This document shows positions 1-9,647 of a stretch of 64,000 nt of DNA, piece by piece (position 1 is the first letter of the stretch; each line of letters starts with the position of its first letter). The translations under genes were made by a program, and so were the position numbers. Under the pieces are notes generated by a model. That model worked only from the letters and a program-made list of their open reading frames with translations. It had not been told where the DNA came from and did no database searches. Origin of the DNA: Phyllobacterium endophyticum (GTDB lineage: Bacteria > Pseudomonadota > Alphaproteobacteria > Rhizobiales > Rhizobiaceae); the NCBI RefSeq assembly GCF_003010935.1, contig NZ_PGGN01000001.1:1488001-1552000 (forward strand), in the 5' to 3' direction.

Positions 1-2178
1 CTGCCGCGCTGGACCTTCTCGCTCTACTGGCGCAAGGATGGGAAGCCTATCTGGGTCAATCCGGATCTGATTGCTACCGAAAACAGCGAGGTCAGGATCG
101 AGCCGGATGATGCAGGCAAGCTTCTCACCGGCATGGCCGAGGTGCTTGGCATCGAACACGAGATGGTGGCTCCCGCCTATGAGGATCCCGCGGAGTGGAT
201 CGTCAAGGAAGGCAATCTCCCGGCCAATGTCGACCCATCCAATTCAAAGCTCAAGGACCCGGAAGAGCGCAGCCGCATGGCACGCGTCTTCGAGCGGGGA
301 CTAACCGAGCCGACGGGCTTTGTCCTGCCCGTGCAGCGCTGGAACAGCCAGGCGGCTGCGGGTCCGCGCTGGCGCAGCGAAAAATGGACAACACGGCGTG
401 GCAAGCTTTTTCTGGTGCCGGGCGATAGTCCCGTCGGCTATCGCCTGCCACTCGGTTCCTTGCCGCATGTGCCGCCTTCGCAATATCCCTTCATCGTTCA
501 GGTCGATCCATCTGTTGAGCGGGGTCCTCTGCCGGATGCAGGCGTCGAGACCGAAGCAGCAGCTGCGCGGGATGCACCGCAGGCTGTAGCCTCGTTCACG
601 GCGGCCGAAGGCAATCAACAGGAGCGGGTTGAACAGGAACTCGGTGAAATCGGCGGCGCGGTGCGCACAGCCATCTCGGTTGAACCGCGCAACGGACGGC
701 TGAGCGTATTCATGCCGCCGGTCGAAGCGCTGGAAGATTATCTCGAACTCGTCGGCGCGGCGGAAGCGGCAGCAGCAAGACTGGGTCTTCCTGTCCATAT
801 CGAAGGTTATGGTCCACCGCAGGATTCTCGCATCAATGTCATTCGCGTTGCGCCTGACCCCGGTGTCATCGAGGTGAACATCCATCCGGCATCGAACTGG
901 CGGGAATGCGTCGAAACGACGACTGCGATCTACGAGGAAGCGCGGCAGACGCGTCTCGGCGCCGACAAGTTCATGATCGATGGCCGCCATACGGGAACCG
1001 GCGGTGGCAATCACGTCGTCGTTGGCGGCGAGACACCGAACAACAGCCCATTCCTGCGCCGGCCCGATCTTTTGAAAAGCCTTGTCGTGCACTGGCAGCG
1101 CCATCCTTCGCTATCCTATCTTTTTTCGGGCATGTTCATCGGACCGACCAGCCAGGCGCCACGTTTCGACGAGGCACGCCACGACAGTCTCTACGAGCTG
1201 GAAATCGCCATGGCGCAGGTTCCGCTGCCGGGCAAAGGCACGCCGCCGCTGCCCTGGCTCGTTGACCGGCTGTTCCGCAATCTGCTCGTGGACGTAACGG
1301 GCAATACGCACCGCTCCGAGATTTGCATCGACAAGCTGTTTTCGCCGGATGGCCCGACAGGGCGTCTGGGCCTTGTCGAGTTTCGCGGCTTCGAGATGCC
1401 ACCCAATGCGCGGATGAGTCTCGCGCAGCAACTGCTGGTCCGGGCACTCATCGCGCGGTTCTGGAACAAGCCCATTGAAGGTAGCTTTGTGCGCTGGGGT
1501 ACCACGCTGCATGACCGCTTCATGCTGCCCGCCTTCGTCTGGCACGACTTTCTGGACGTACTGGCCGATTTGCGGCAGAACGGCTTCGACTTCCGCCCGG
1601 AATGGTTTGAGGCGCAGCTGGAGTTTCGCTTTCCGTTCTGCGGCGAGATTGAAAATGAAGGCGTCAAGCTCGAACTCCGGCAGGCGCTGGAGCCTTGGCA
1701 TGTCATGGGCGAGCAGGGCGCGATAGGCGGAACCGTCCGCTTCGTCGACAGTTCGGTCGAGCGGCTGCAGGTAAGGGTGGAGGGGTTCAATCCGGCCCGG
1801 CACAGCGTTGCCTGCAATGGCCGCGAAGTTCCGCTGAAAATGACCGATACGCAGGGTACCGCCGTCGCCGGCGTCCGATATAAAGCGTGGCAGCCGCGAT
1901 CAGGTTTGCATCCTATGATCCCGGTCAACACGCCATTGGTTTTCGACATCTATGATCAATGGTCGGGACGCGCCATCGGCGGCTGTGTCTATCACGTCGC
2001 ACATCCGGGCGGCCGCAGCTATGATACGTTCCCCGTGAATTCGAACGAGGCCGAGGCGCGGCGCCTGACGCGTTTCGAGCCGCGCGGACACACGGCTGGC
2101 GCCTATGAATTAAGGCGGGAGCAACCTTCGGGCGAGTTCCCGCTGACGCTGGATTTGAGGCGTCCGAGGCAGGGCTAG
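1..2178 (+). CDS. Transglutaminase-like protein with DUF2126 domain, C-terminal part (5' end outside window)
   Basis: The frame is open from base 1 ([20 protein letters not shown]...) and ends at 2178, so the start lies upstream of the window. About 725 residues are visible; family members are usually about 1,100 residues with a transglutaminase-like domain at the N-terminus, which is missing here. The visible part matches the DUF2126 C-terminal region typical of these proteins (for example [17 protein letters not shown], about residues 328-344 of the visible part, and [15 protein letters not shown]). An internal ATG at 133 would give a long frame but cuts into conserved sequence, so it is not the start. 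The gene is followed 88 bases later by an ATP-grasp/alpha-E fusion and then by a small transglutaminase. This conserved neighbourhood is thought from comparative genomics to make or process a peptide or amide modification; the substrate is unknown. Confidence 0.88.
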   Translation: MPRWTFSLYWRKDGKPIWVNPDLIATENSEVRIEPDDAGKLLTGMAEVLGIEHEMVAPAYEDPAEWIVKEGNLPANVDPSNSKLKDPEERSRMARVFERGLTEPTGFVLPVQRWNSQAAAGPRWRSEKWTTRRGKLFLVPGDSPVGYRLPLGSLPHVPPSQYPFIVQVDPSVERGPLPDAGVETEAAAARDAPQAVASFTAAEGNQQERVEQELGEIGGAVRTAISVEPRNGRLSVFMPPVEALEDYLELVGAAEAAAARLGLPVHIEGYGPPQDSRINVIRVAPDPGVIEVNIHPASNWRECVETTTAIYEEARQTRLGADKFMIDGRHTGTGGGNHVVVGGETPNNSPFLRRPDLLKSLVVHWQRHPSLSYLFSGMFIGPTSQAPRFDEARHDSLYELEIAMAQVPLPGKGTPPLPWLVDRLFRNLLVDVTGNTHRSEICIDKLFSPDGPTGRLGLVEFRGFEMPPNARMSLAQQLLVRALIARFWNKPIEGSFVRWGTTLHDRFMLPAFVWHDFLDVLADLRQNGFDFRPEWFEAQLEFRFPFCGEIENEGVKLELRQALEPWHVMGEQGAIGGTVRFVDSSVERLQVRVEGFNPARHSVACNGREVPLKMTDTQGTAVAGVRYKAWQPRSGLHPMIPVNTPLVFDIYDQWSGRAIGGCVYHVAHPGGRSYDTFPVNSNEAEARRLTRFEPRGHTAGAYELRREQPSGEFPLTLDLRRPRQG

Positions 2179-2266
2179 TATTGCCGAAGCCGCTTATCTT
2201 TCCGAGGAAGCGTTAATCCTCGTCGAATGTTTCGCCTAGAATTAATGTAGATCCCACATAAATGAA

Positions 2267-4669
2267 ATGTCACAAGTGAATAAAGTTCAACCACTTTCCA
2301 TCCCAGGCTTGCTTGCAAGCTATACGCCGCTGGCAGGCGTAGCCGACGAGATGATCGACCCGTCCGGAAAAGTGCGTCCGGGCTGGGAGGTTCTGCTTCA
2401 CACCCTCGACCAGATCGGTCCCGAGAAGCTGGCGACGCGTTTTGCCCGGGCGAACCAGTACCTGCTGGACGCCGGCGTGTTCTACCGCGTCTATGACGAG
2501 AACGGCACACAGGAACGCGAATGGCCGCTGGCCCATATCCCAATCCTGATCAATGAGGCGGACTGGCAATCGATCACCAAGGGCCTGACCCAGCGCGCCG
2601 ATCTTCTTGAAGACATCGTTGCGGATATCTATGGCGAGACCAAACTCGTTCGCGACGGGATATTGCCACCAGACCTGATTGCCTCCAACCCGGAGTTCCT
2701 GCACCCGCTGGCAGGCGTAAAACCGGCTAGCGGCCATTTCCTGCATTTTTGCGCATTCGAGCTCGGGCGAGCGCCGAATGGCCAGTGGTGGGTACTGGGT
2801 GACCGCACTCAAGCGGCCTCCGGAGCCGGATTCGCGCTCGAAAACAGGGTTGCGACGACGCGCGCATTGTCCGACGTTTCCAACGCCATGAATGTTCATC
2901 GGCTTGCGGGTTTCTTCAAGGATTTCCGCGACGCCATGCAGGGCCTGGTCACAGATCCGCAGGGACGTGCCGCGATCCTGACACCTGGACCCAACAACGA
3001 GACTTATTTCGAGCACGCCTATATCGCGCGCTATCTGGGCTTCATGCTTCTTGAGGGCGATGACCTGACCGTCAGCAAGGGCAGGACGATGGTGCGGACC
3101 GTATCGGGCCTCAAGCCCGTGGACGTTCTGTGGCGGCGAATGGATGCTGCCTATATGGACCCGCTGGAACTGAAGCCGGACTCCTGGATCGGCACGCCGG
3201 GCATTGTCAGCGCGTTGCGCCAGCAATCGGTCTCGCTGGTCAATGCGCTTGGCTCGGGAATTCTCGAGACGCGCGCGCTTTTGGCTTTTCTGCCCGCAAT
3301 TTCGAAGGCGCTGCACAATCGCGAACTGGCGCTGCCGAGCATCGCCACATGGTGGTGTGGTCAGGACAAGGAGCGCAAGTACGTCATGGATCGCCTCGAC
3401 CATATGATGGTTGGCCCGGCGCTGTCGACACGGCTGCCGTTCGAGGACGTCGATGCCACCGTGCTTGGATCCACGCTCGATGCCGGGGCGAGGGCGGCGC
3501 TTCTCGCGCGGTTGGAGAAGGACGGGCGCGGGCTGGTCGGCCAGGAGAAAGTCAAGCTCTCGACCACGCCGGTTTACGTCGACGGCAAGCTGGAACCCCG
3601 GCCTTTCGTGCTGCGCGTCTTTGCGGCACGCCACAAGGACGGCTGGAGCTTCATGCCGGGCGGGTTTGCCCGCGTCGGGCGCACCATGGATACGGCGGCC
3701 ATTGCCATGCAGCGGGGCGGGCAGGCCGCCGATGTCTGGATCACCTCGAGCGGACCTGTAGCGAGGGATACATTGCTGCCGCGCGAAGACGACACATTCC
3801 GGCGCAATGTCCCGGGAACGTTGCCGAGTCGCGCCGCCGAAAACCTGATGTGGATGGGCCGTTATATAGAACGGGCCGAGGGAACTGCCCGTATTCTGCG
3901 CGCCTGCCATGCCCGCTATGCCGAAGCTGCGAATATGGAAACTCCGTTGCTCGACGAGATGCGTGCCTATTTAAAGCCGCTTGGTGTCAATCTCGATGCG
4001 GCGATTCCAAAGGGACTGCAGCGTTCCATCGACGGTGCGATGCTAAGCGCCGGCCGTATCCGCGACCGTTTTTCGCCCGACGGCTGGCTTGCATTGCGCG
4101 ACCTGTCCAAGACGATCCACCGCTTCACGGATGCAGTTTCGCCTGGCGATGATGCAACGCGCGCCATGACGATCATCCTGCGCAAGCTCGCCGGGTTTTC
4201 TGGGCTCGTGCATGAGAACATGTATCGGTTCACAGGATGGCGCTTCCTCGAAATCGGCAGGCGGCTCGAGCGTGGGATTCAGATGGCGCGCGTATTGGCA
4301 ACGCTGTCGCGGCATGATGCGGCGGAAGGTTCGCTGGAGATGCTGCTGGAGATCGGCGACAGCGTCATGACCCATAGGCGCCAGTACAGCGTCTATTCGG
4401 GCCGTTTGAGTGTGCTCGACCTTTTGGCGCTCGATCCGCTCAACCCGCGGTCCATCATCTTTCAGCTCGATGCGCTCAAGACAGAGTTCAGCCTGCTCCC
4501 GTCGCGCGACGCCAACACCCACATGCCATTGTTTTCCAAGGAGGTACTGCGTCTGCATACGGAGCTCGCGATCATGGAGGCGCATGAACTCACGCCTGAA
4601 AAGCTCGAGACGATCGCTTTCGAAATGGGAAATCTTTACGATATGATCTCCGACACCTATTTCGCGTGA
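2267..4669 (+). CDS. Circularly permuted ATP-grasp protein fused to alpha-E domain
   Basis: The product has 800 residues. Residues 1 to about 470 match the circularly permuted ATP-grasp family (old names DUF404/DUF407), with FYRVYDENG, ALENRVATTRALSDV and LTPGPNNETYFEHAYIARYLG. From about residue 525 (AENLMWMGRYIERAEGTAR) to the end it matches the all-helical alpha-E domain (DUF403). In many bacteria these are two adjacent genes; here they are one polypeptide. ATP-grasp enzymes form amide or peptide bonds using ATP, and alpha-E proteins are their near-constant partners. Neighbours on both sides are transglutaminase-like, so the three genes probably act on the same peptide. No strong ribosome site precedes the ATG. 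The chosen start fits the usual family N-terminus. Confidence 0.9.
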   Translation: MSQVNKVQPLSIPGLLASYTPLAGVADEMIDPSGKVRPGWEVLLHTLDQIGPEKLATRFARANQYLLDAGVFYRVYDENGTQEREWPLAHIPILINEADWQSITKGLTQRADLLEDIVADIYGETKLVRDGILPPDLIASNPEFLHPLAGVKPASGHFLHFCAFELGRAPNGQWWVLGDRTQAASGAGFALENRVATTRALSDVSNAMNVHRLAGFFKDFRDAMQGLVTDPQGRAAILTPGPNNETYFEHAYIARYLGFMLLEGDDLTVSKGRTMVRTVSGLKPVDVLWRRMDAAYMDPLELKPDSWIGTPGIVSALRQQSVSLVNALGSGILETRALLAFLPAISKALHNRELALPSIATWWCGQDKERKYVMDRLDHMMVGPALSTRLPFEDVDATVLGSTLDAGARAALLARLEKDGRGLVGQEKVKLSTTPVYVDGKLEPRPFVLRVFAARHKDGWSFMPGGFARVGRTMDTAAIAMQRGGQAADVWITSSGPVARDTLLPREDDTFRRNVPGTLPSRAAENLMWMGRYIERAEGTARILRACHARYAEAANMETPLLDEMRAYLKPLGVNLDAAIPKGLQRSIDGAMLSAGRIRDRFSPDGWLALRDLSKTIHRFTDAVSPGDDATRAMTIILRKLAGFSGLVHENMYRFTGWRFLEIGRRLERGIQMARVLATLSRHDAAEGSLEMLLEIGDSVMTHRRQYSVYSGRLSVLDLLALDPLNPRSIIFQLDALKTEFSLLPSRDANTHMPLFSKEVLRLHTELAIMEAHELTPEKLETIAFEMGNLYDMISDTYFA

Positions 4670-4745
4670 AGTCGGGGCCGGTTTTCTCCCGTTGAGGGGA
4701 CGATAGATCGGCGCCTTCCATTGCGGCAGAACAGAAAACGGTTGC

Positions 4746-5624
4746 ATGCTTTACAATATTCGCCTTCATCTTCACTACGATTACGAGCGGTCCGCTGCGG
4801 GCGGGCGGCACCACATTCGCGTCATGCCGCAGGCGATTCCCGGCGTGCAACGCATTATCGCATCGAGCCTTTCGGTCGATCCGGTTTCTGCGGAACGCTC
4901 CGAGTTCACGGATTTCTTCTCAACCAACGTGACCTCGATCGTCTATCGCAACCCGCATGAGACGCTCGACGTGACCATGACGGCCCGTGTGAATGTCACG
5001 CGACCGCAGACGATGCTGGATGTTTCCCCTGATCTGGCCGGTCTGCAGAAAGAGATTCGCAGCGTCTGGTCGGTCGCCGCCGATGCGCCGCATCATTTCC
5101 TCGCCACGAGCACCCATGCAGCAATCGACCCTGACATAACCGCCTACGCCGCGCAAAGCCGCGTGAATGCGCGAACCGTGACGGAACTGGTCCACGATCT
5201 CAACCGGCGCATCCATGCGGATTTTACCTATGATGGAGATGCGACGGACGTGCGGACCAAGGCGCGTCAGGCTTTCGATCTGAAGGCCGGTGTTTGCCAG
5301 GATTTCAGCCACATCATGATCGCCGGGCTCCGCGGGCTTGGCATTCCCGCAGGCTATGTCAGCGGTTTCCTGCGAACGATTCCCCGACCCGGCAAGGAGC
5401 GGCTGGAAGGAGCGGATGCCATGCACGCCTGGGTGCGCGCATGGTGCGGACGCGAGGCGGGATGGCAGGAGTTCGACCCCACCAACGACATGGCGGCGGG
5501 GAACGATCACATCACCATCGGTTACGGTCGGGACTATGCGGACGTTTCGCCCATCGTTGGCATTTTGAAGACGAGCGGCTCGCAAGAGGGCAAGCAATCG
5601 GTCGACGTGATTCCGCTGGAGTGA
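4746..5624 (+). CDS. Transglutaminase-like cysteine protease/amidase
   Basis: The product has 292 residues. An N-terminal beta domain typical of bacterial transglutaminases (MLYNIRLHLHYDYERSAAGGRHHIRVMP) is followed by the papain-like core. The likely catalytic triad is visible: Cys in AGVCQDFSHIM (about residue 181), His in DAMHAWVRAW (about residue 225) and Asp in EFDPTND (about residue 243). It lies 76 bases after the ATP-grasp/alpha-E gene on the same strand and probably shares its transcript. Family proteins are more likely to hydrolyse amide or peptide bonds than to cross-link. The substrate is unknown. Confidence 0.9.
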   Translation: MLYNIRLHLHYDYERSAAGGRHHIRVMPQAIPGVQRIIASSLSVDPVSAERSEFTDFFSTNVTSIVYRNPHETLDVTMTARVNVTRPQTMLDVSPDLAGLQKEIRSVWSVAADAPHHFLATSTHAAIDPDITAYAAQSRVNARTVTELVHDLNRRIHADFTYDGDATDVRTKARQAFDLKAGVCQDFSHIMIAGLRGLGIPAGYVSGFLRTIPRPGKERLEGADAMHAWVRAWCGREAGWQEFDPTNDMAAGNDHITIGYGRDYADVSPIVGILKTSGSQEGKQSVDVIPLE

Positions 5625-5645
5625 AATTAAGCGCAATGCTGCTGT

Positions 5646-5764
5646 GCGTGGTTCGACAAGCTGACCTTAAGGGAGGTGAGCTGGTTTGCAAGCAATCGGC
5701 AACGTTGCGGATTAGTTCTCCCTGCGAACGCAGCATCCCTCATGGTGAGCTTGTCGAACCACGC
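5646..5764. repeat. Palindromic intergenic repeat, copy 1
   Basis: Perfect 17-base inverted arms occur at 5646-5662 and 5748-5764 (GCGTGGTTCGACAAGCT and its complement), enclosing about 85 bases that contain the palindrome CAACGTTG near 5699. The arms and core recur at 35488-35638. The element lies between a stop codon and the next start, as REP/RIME-type repeats of alphaproteobacteria do. It could fold into a long RNA hairpin downstream of the transglutaminase gene. Confidence 0.8.
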
Positions 5765-5831
5765 TGAATGAATTTGCCGGCCGGATGGAATCTTAAAACG
5801 GTTTTTCTTGGTTTCTGGAATTCCCGGGAAT

Positions 5832-6959
5832 ATGGTCGGCACCATGCTTGCCATTCCGCCTTTGATGCTCACCACCGGTCCCGTTCCTGCTTATCCGGAA
5901 GTGCTTGAAGCGCTCGGGTCGCCGGTACTTTACGATTATCATCCCGCGTTCCAGACCTTTTATGCCGAAGTTACCGAAAAGCTGCGCAAGGCTCTTCGAA
6001 CCGAAACCACTCCGGTCATCATGCAAGGTGAGGCCATCCTCGGGATCGAAGCCGCTGCGGCGGCTCTGATCGCTGCCGACGATGTGGTTCTGAACCTCGT
6101 TTCCGGGCCCTACGGCAGAGAATTTGACACCTGGGCAGGCCGCTATGGCAAGGAGGTCATCGAACAAGCGGTTCCTTATGATGATGTTATCGATCCGCAG
6201 GTCGTGCGCGAGGCATTGGCGAGGCGGCCCGACATCTCCGTTGTATCCCTCTGCCATCACGAAACGCCATGCGGCACGCTGAATCCCCTGAACGAAATAG
6301 GTGCGATCGTCGCGTCACATGGCGCCTGCCTGATCGTCGATGCCGTGTCGTCCTTCGGAGGGATGAGCGTGCATCCCGAGGAGGCTCACGCCGATATTTT
6401 CATCACGTCGCCGTCGAAATGCCTTGGCAGCACGCCCGGTCTGAGCCTGATCGCCCTGAGCGAACGTGCCTGGGCCAAGATCCAAGCCAACCCGGACGCT
6501 CCGCGGAATTCTTTCCTCAGCCTTCTGGCCTGGAGGAACGCATCGGAACCCGGCAAGCCATTTCCCGTCACCCCTTCCGTCAGCGAGATCTATGCGCTGG
6601 ACGCGGCGCTGGACCGACATGCACAAGAGGGACCCGAAAACGTGTGGGCCCGCCACGCGGTGACGGCGGCGATCACGCGCAAGGGCCTGTTTGAACTTGG
6701 ATTGCCCCTATGGCCCAAGCAGGAAGCCTTTTGCTCGCCCACCGCGACTGTCTTCAAGGTGCCGCAGGGCGTCAGCGACGTCGCCCTGCGCGATCGCCTG
6801 TTGCACGATCACGGCATTCTTGTCTCGCTTGGTCGCGGCGAGACGACGGGCAAGGTGCTCCGCGTCGGCCACATGGGCGCTTCGGCAGAGCCGGACTTTG
6901 CCCGGCAGTTCATTGCCGCGTTGACCGCCATTCTGGCCGAACCCTTTTCCGCCGACTGA
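5832..6959 (+). CDS. Class V aminotransferase, pyridoxamine--pyruvate transaminase-like
   Basis: The product has 375 residues from ATG 5832. The frame extends back to a TTG at 5808, and ATG 5844 is also possible. The sequence resembles Mesorhizobium pyridoxamine--pyruvate transaminase along its length: LTTGPVPAYPEVLEALGS, VLYDYHPAFQ, VSLCHHETPCGTLNPL and DAVSSFGGM. The PLP-binding lysine should be in TSPSKCLGSTPG (about residue 197). In the known enzyme this fold uses pyridoxamine as substrate and makes pyridoxal plus alanine. Alternatives are alanine-glyoxylate or serine-pyruvate type activity. The gene is followed 14 bases later by a complete peptide-type ABC importer, so the enzyme may act on an amine or amino compound taken up by it. 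Confidence 0.83.
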   Translation: MVGTMLAIPPLMLTTGPVPAYPEVLEALGSPVLYDYHPAFQTFYAEVTEKLRKALRTETTPVIMQGEAILGIEAAAAALIAADDVVLNLVSGPYGREFDTWAGRYGKEVIEQAVPYDDVIDPQVVREALARRPDISVVSLCHHETPCGTLNPLNEIGAIVASHGACLIVDAVSSFGGMSVHPEEAHADIFITSPSKCLGSTPGLSLIALSERAWAKIQANPDAPRNSFLSLLAWRNASEPGKPFPVTPSVSEIYALDAALDRHAQEGPENVWARHAVTAAITRKGLFELGLPLWPKQEAFCSPTATVFKVPQGVSDVALRDRLLHDHGILVSLGRGETTGKVLRVGHMGASAEPDFARQFIAALTAILAEPFSAD

Positions 6960-6973
6960 GAGGATTTGCAACA

Positions 6974-8590
6974 ATGTCCCGTATCTTGTTGAACAGGCGC
7001 AGTTTTCTCGCAACAACCGCGAGTGCCGGAGCGATGGTGATCTTGCCCAATCGGGCGGGCGCGCTGGCTGCGGCACCTGTCAAAGGTGGACGTCTGGTCG
7101 TGGCCGGGGACAGCGAGCCGGCAAATCTCAACCCCGCCATCGTCGCCTCCAATGGTGTGTTCTTCGTCGCCAGCAAGGTGATCGAGCCTCTGGCCGAACA
7201 ATCATACGAGGGCAGCGACGGGCTTGCACCGCGTCTTGCCATATCCTGGGAAGGATCGGCCGACGGGCATACCGCGACCTTCAAGCTGCGCGACGGCGTG
7301 ACCTGGCATGACGGCAAGCCATTCACCTCGGCGGATGTGGCATTCTCCGCGCTGGAAGTCTGGAGGAAGCTGCAGAACCTCGGACGCGTGGTGTTCAAGA
7401 ATCTCGAAAGCGTCGAAACGCCGGACGACCACACGGCTGTTTTCAAGTTTTCACAACCGACGCCATTCCAGTTGATCCGAAACGCGCTGCCGGTGGTAAC
7501 TTCGGTCCTGCCGAAGCACCTCTACGAGGGCACGGACATTGCCAAGAACCCGGCGAACCAGAAGTTGGTCGGCACCGGCCCTTTCAAATTCGGCGAGTAC
7601 AAGCCGGGGGAATACTACCTGCTGAAGCGCAACGACGCCTATTGGCAGAAGGACGCGCCGCTACTCGATGAGATCGTCTATCAAATCCTGCCGGACCGCG
7701 CGGCGGCGGGCAATGCGCTGGAAGCCGGGGAAATCCAGCTCGCCGCTTTTTCCGCCGTGCCGCTCGCCGATCTTGAGCGGATCTCCAAAGTGCCTGGACT
7801 GAAAGTATATCCAAACGGCTATGAAGCGCTGACGTATCAGCTCATCGTCGAAATCAACCATCGGCGCAAGGAACTCGCAGACGTCAGAGTGCGTCGCGCT
7901 CTTGCTCACTCGATCGATCATGCGTTCGTGGTCAAGACGATCTTCCTTGGCTATGCCAAATCTGCGACTGGGCCGATCCCGGCTTATGACAAGACGTTCT
8001 ACGAGCCGGACACCGCGACATACGCGTTCGATCCGGCCAAGGCCGAAGCATTGCTGGACGAGGCGGGCTACAAGCGCGGTGCCGACGGAAATCGCTTCAC
8101 CCTGAAATTGCGCCCGGCACCTTTCTTCAACGAAACAAAGCAGTTCGGCGATTATCTTCGCCAGGCGCTCGCAAAGATTGGTATCGACGCGCGGGTGGTC
8201 AGCAACGACACGCCGGCACACTTGAAGGCCGTTTACACAGATCACGATTTCGACATCACGGTTGCGACGCCGGTCTACCGCTCCGATCCGGCAATTTCGA
8301 CAACGATCCTGTTCGAAAGCGGTCTTCCTGCGGGCGTGCCATTTTCCAATCAGTATGGTTATGCCAATGCGGAAGTGGACAGGCTGATCAAGGATGCAGC
8401 CTCGGAGATCGATGCCGCCAAGCGCGCCGACCTGTACAAGGAGTTGCAGAGAAAGGTGGCGGATGACCTTCCGCTCATCAATGTCGCTGAATTTTCCTTC
8501 ATCTCCGTAGCGCATGACAGCGTGCAGAATGTCTCGAACAATCCTCGCTGGGCCGTTTCGAATTGGGCAGATGTCTGGTTGAGGGAGTGA
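6974..8590 (+). CDS. Tat-exported solute-binding protein of a dipeptide-type ABC importer (SBP family 5)
   Basis: The product has 538 residues from ATG 6974; the open frame extends further upstream but overlaps the aminotransferase gene. The N-terminus carries a twin-arginine signal (NRRSFLATTASAGAMVI), so export is probably by Tat as a folded protein, ending near the Ala-rich GALAAAP. The mature part has family 5 (DppA/OppA-like) features: LKPRLAISWEGS-like opening, FKLRDGVTWHDGKPFTSADVAFS, LVGTGPFKFGEYKPGEYYLLKRND and VRRALAHSIDH. The partners are two permeases and two ATPases directly downstream. The ligand cannot be read from sequence. The preceding aminotransferase gene suggests an amino compound rather than a plain peptide. 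Confidence 0.9.
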   Translation: MSRILLNRRSFLATTASAGAMVILPNRAGALAAAPVKGGRLVVAGDSEPANLNPAIVASNGVFFVASKVIEPLAEQSYEGSDGLAPRLAISWEGSADGHTATFKLRDGVTWHDGKPFTSADVAFSALEVWRKLQNLGRVVFKNLESVETPDDHTAVFKFSQPTPFQLIRNALPVVTSVLPKHLYEGTDIAKNPANQKLVGTGPFKFGEYKPGEYYLLKRNDAYWQKDAPLLDEIVYQILPDRAAAGNALEAGEIQLAAFSAVPLADLERISKVPGLKVYPNGYEALTYQLIVEINHRRKELADVRVRRALAHSIDHAFVVKTIFLGYAKSATGPIPAYDKTFYEPDTATYAFDPAKAEALLDEAGYKRGADGNRFTLKLRPAPFFNETKQFGDYLRQALAKIGIDARVVSNDTPAHLKAVYTDHDFDITVATPVYRSDPAISTTILFESGLPAGVPFSNQYGYANAEVDRLIKDAASEIDAAKRADLYKELQRKVADDLPLINVAEFSFISVAHDSVQNVSNNPRWAVSNWADVWLRE

Positions 8591-8666
8591 TGCAATTGGA
8601 GTTGACTGCTGGTTGTCCAGCTGTCCCTTTAGACTCGACCCGTAAGCGCGTCCACCGGAGTTCTCC

Positions 8667-9647
8667 TTGCCGCCTCTCCTTGCCTTCTTCCTGAGACGTA
8701 TAGTGACTGCGCTTCCGGTTCTCGCCGTGGTGCTGGTCGGGAGCTTTCTCCTGCTCGAGGCGGCTCCCGGCGATGCGGTGGATGCCTACGTCGCCCGATC
8801 CGGCGCCATGGATGCGGATCAGTTGGCGCAACTTCGTCAGGAATGGCAACTCGACGAGGGACCGCTTCACCGCTTCAGGGCCTATGCGTCGGCACTGGTA
8901 CAAGGCGATCTTGGCTGGTCTAGCGCTTTCGAGCGGCGCGTTGCTTCGGTAATACTGGAACGCCTGCCGATTACGCTGCTATTGATGGGTGTCGCCACGG
9001 CGCTGGCGTTCTTTCTCGGATCGCTTCTGGGAGTGATTGCTGGAGCAAATCCCGGATCGTTTCGCGACCGCTTTCTGTCAACCACATCGCTGGCGCTCTA
9101 TGCCGTGCCGGGTTTCTGGCTTGGTCTGGTACTCATCGTGATCTTCGCCGTCGACCTGCGCTGGCTGCCGATCGGGGGAATTGAATCGATTGCGTCAGGC
9201 AAGACCGGGTTCTCGCGCATGGGAGATATCGGTAGGCACCTGATCCTGCCGGTCGCCTCGCTCGCCATGGTCTACCTCGCGCTCTATCTCAGGCTCATGC
9301 GCGACCGGATGAACGAGGTCTGGCGCGATCCTTTCGTACAGGCATTGAAAGCGCGAGGCCTGAGCCGCAACCGTATCGTGTGGCGGCATGTAGCGCGCAA
9401 CGCGGTCCTTCCGGTGGTGACAATGCTTGGATTGCAGGCAGCCGCGATGCTCGGTGGCAGCGTGGTAGTGGAAAGCGTATTCGCAATACCCGGCTTCGGC
9501 CGGCTGGCCGCGGAGGCGGTGGCCCGCCGCGATACGCCGCTCTTGCTTGGCGTGATCCTGTGCAGCGCTATCACTGTGATAACAGTCAATCTCCTGGTGG
9601 ACCTTGCCTATGGAAAGCTTGATCCTCGTGTGCGGGTGGGACGATGA
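8667..9647 (+). CDS. Dipeptide-type ABC transporter permease, DppB-like
   Basis: The product has 326 residues from a TTG start, chosen because a GGAG lies 7 bases upstream (8656-8659) and the N-terminus PPLLAFFLRRIVTALPVLAVV is the normal first membrane segment of DppB-type proteins. It has six predicted membrane segments and the conserved cytoplasmic loop ALKARGLSRNRIVWRHVARNAVLP, which contacts the ATPases. It is part of the operon with the binding protein before it, and its stop overlaps the next start by 4 bases. Confidence 0.92.
   Translation: MPPLLAFFLRRIVTALPVLAVVLVGSFLLLEAAPGDAVDAYVARSGAMDADQLAQLRQEWQLDEGPLHRFRAYASALVQGDLGWSSAFERRVASVILERLPITLLLMGVATALAFFLGSLLGVIAGANPGSFRDRFLSTTSLALYAVPGFWLGLVLIVIFAVDLRWLPIGGIESIASGKTGFSRMGDIGRHLILPVASLAMVYLALYLRLMRDRMNEVWRDPFVQALKARGLSRNRIVWRHVARNAVLPVVTMLGLQAAAMLGGSVVVESVFAIPGFGRLAAEAVARRDTPLLLGVILCSAITVITVNLLVDLAYGKLDPRVRVGR

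Noticed and set aside
301-1104. Long minus-strand frames over the DUF2126 gene
   Set aside because: They are antisense shadows of a high-GC gene and carry no recognisable motif.
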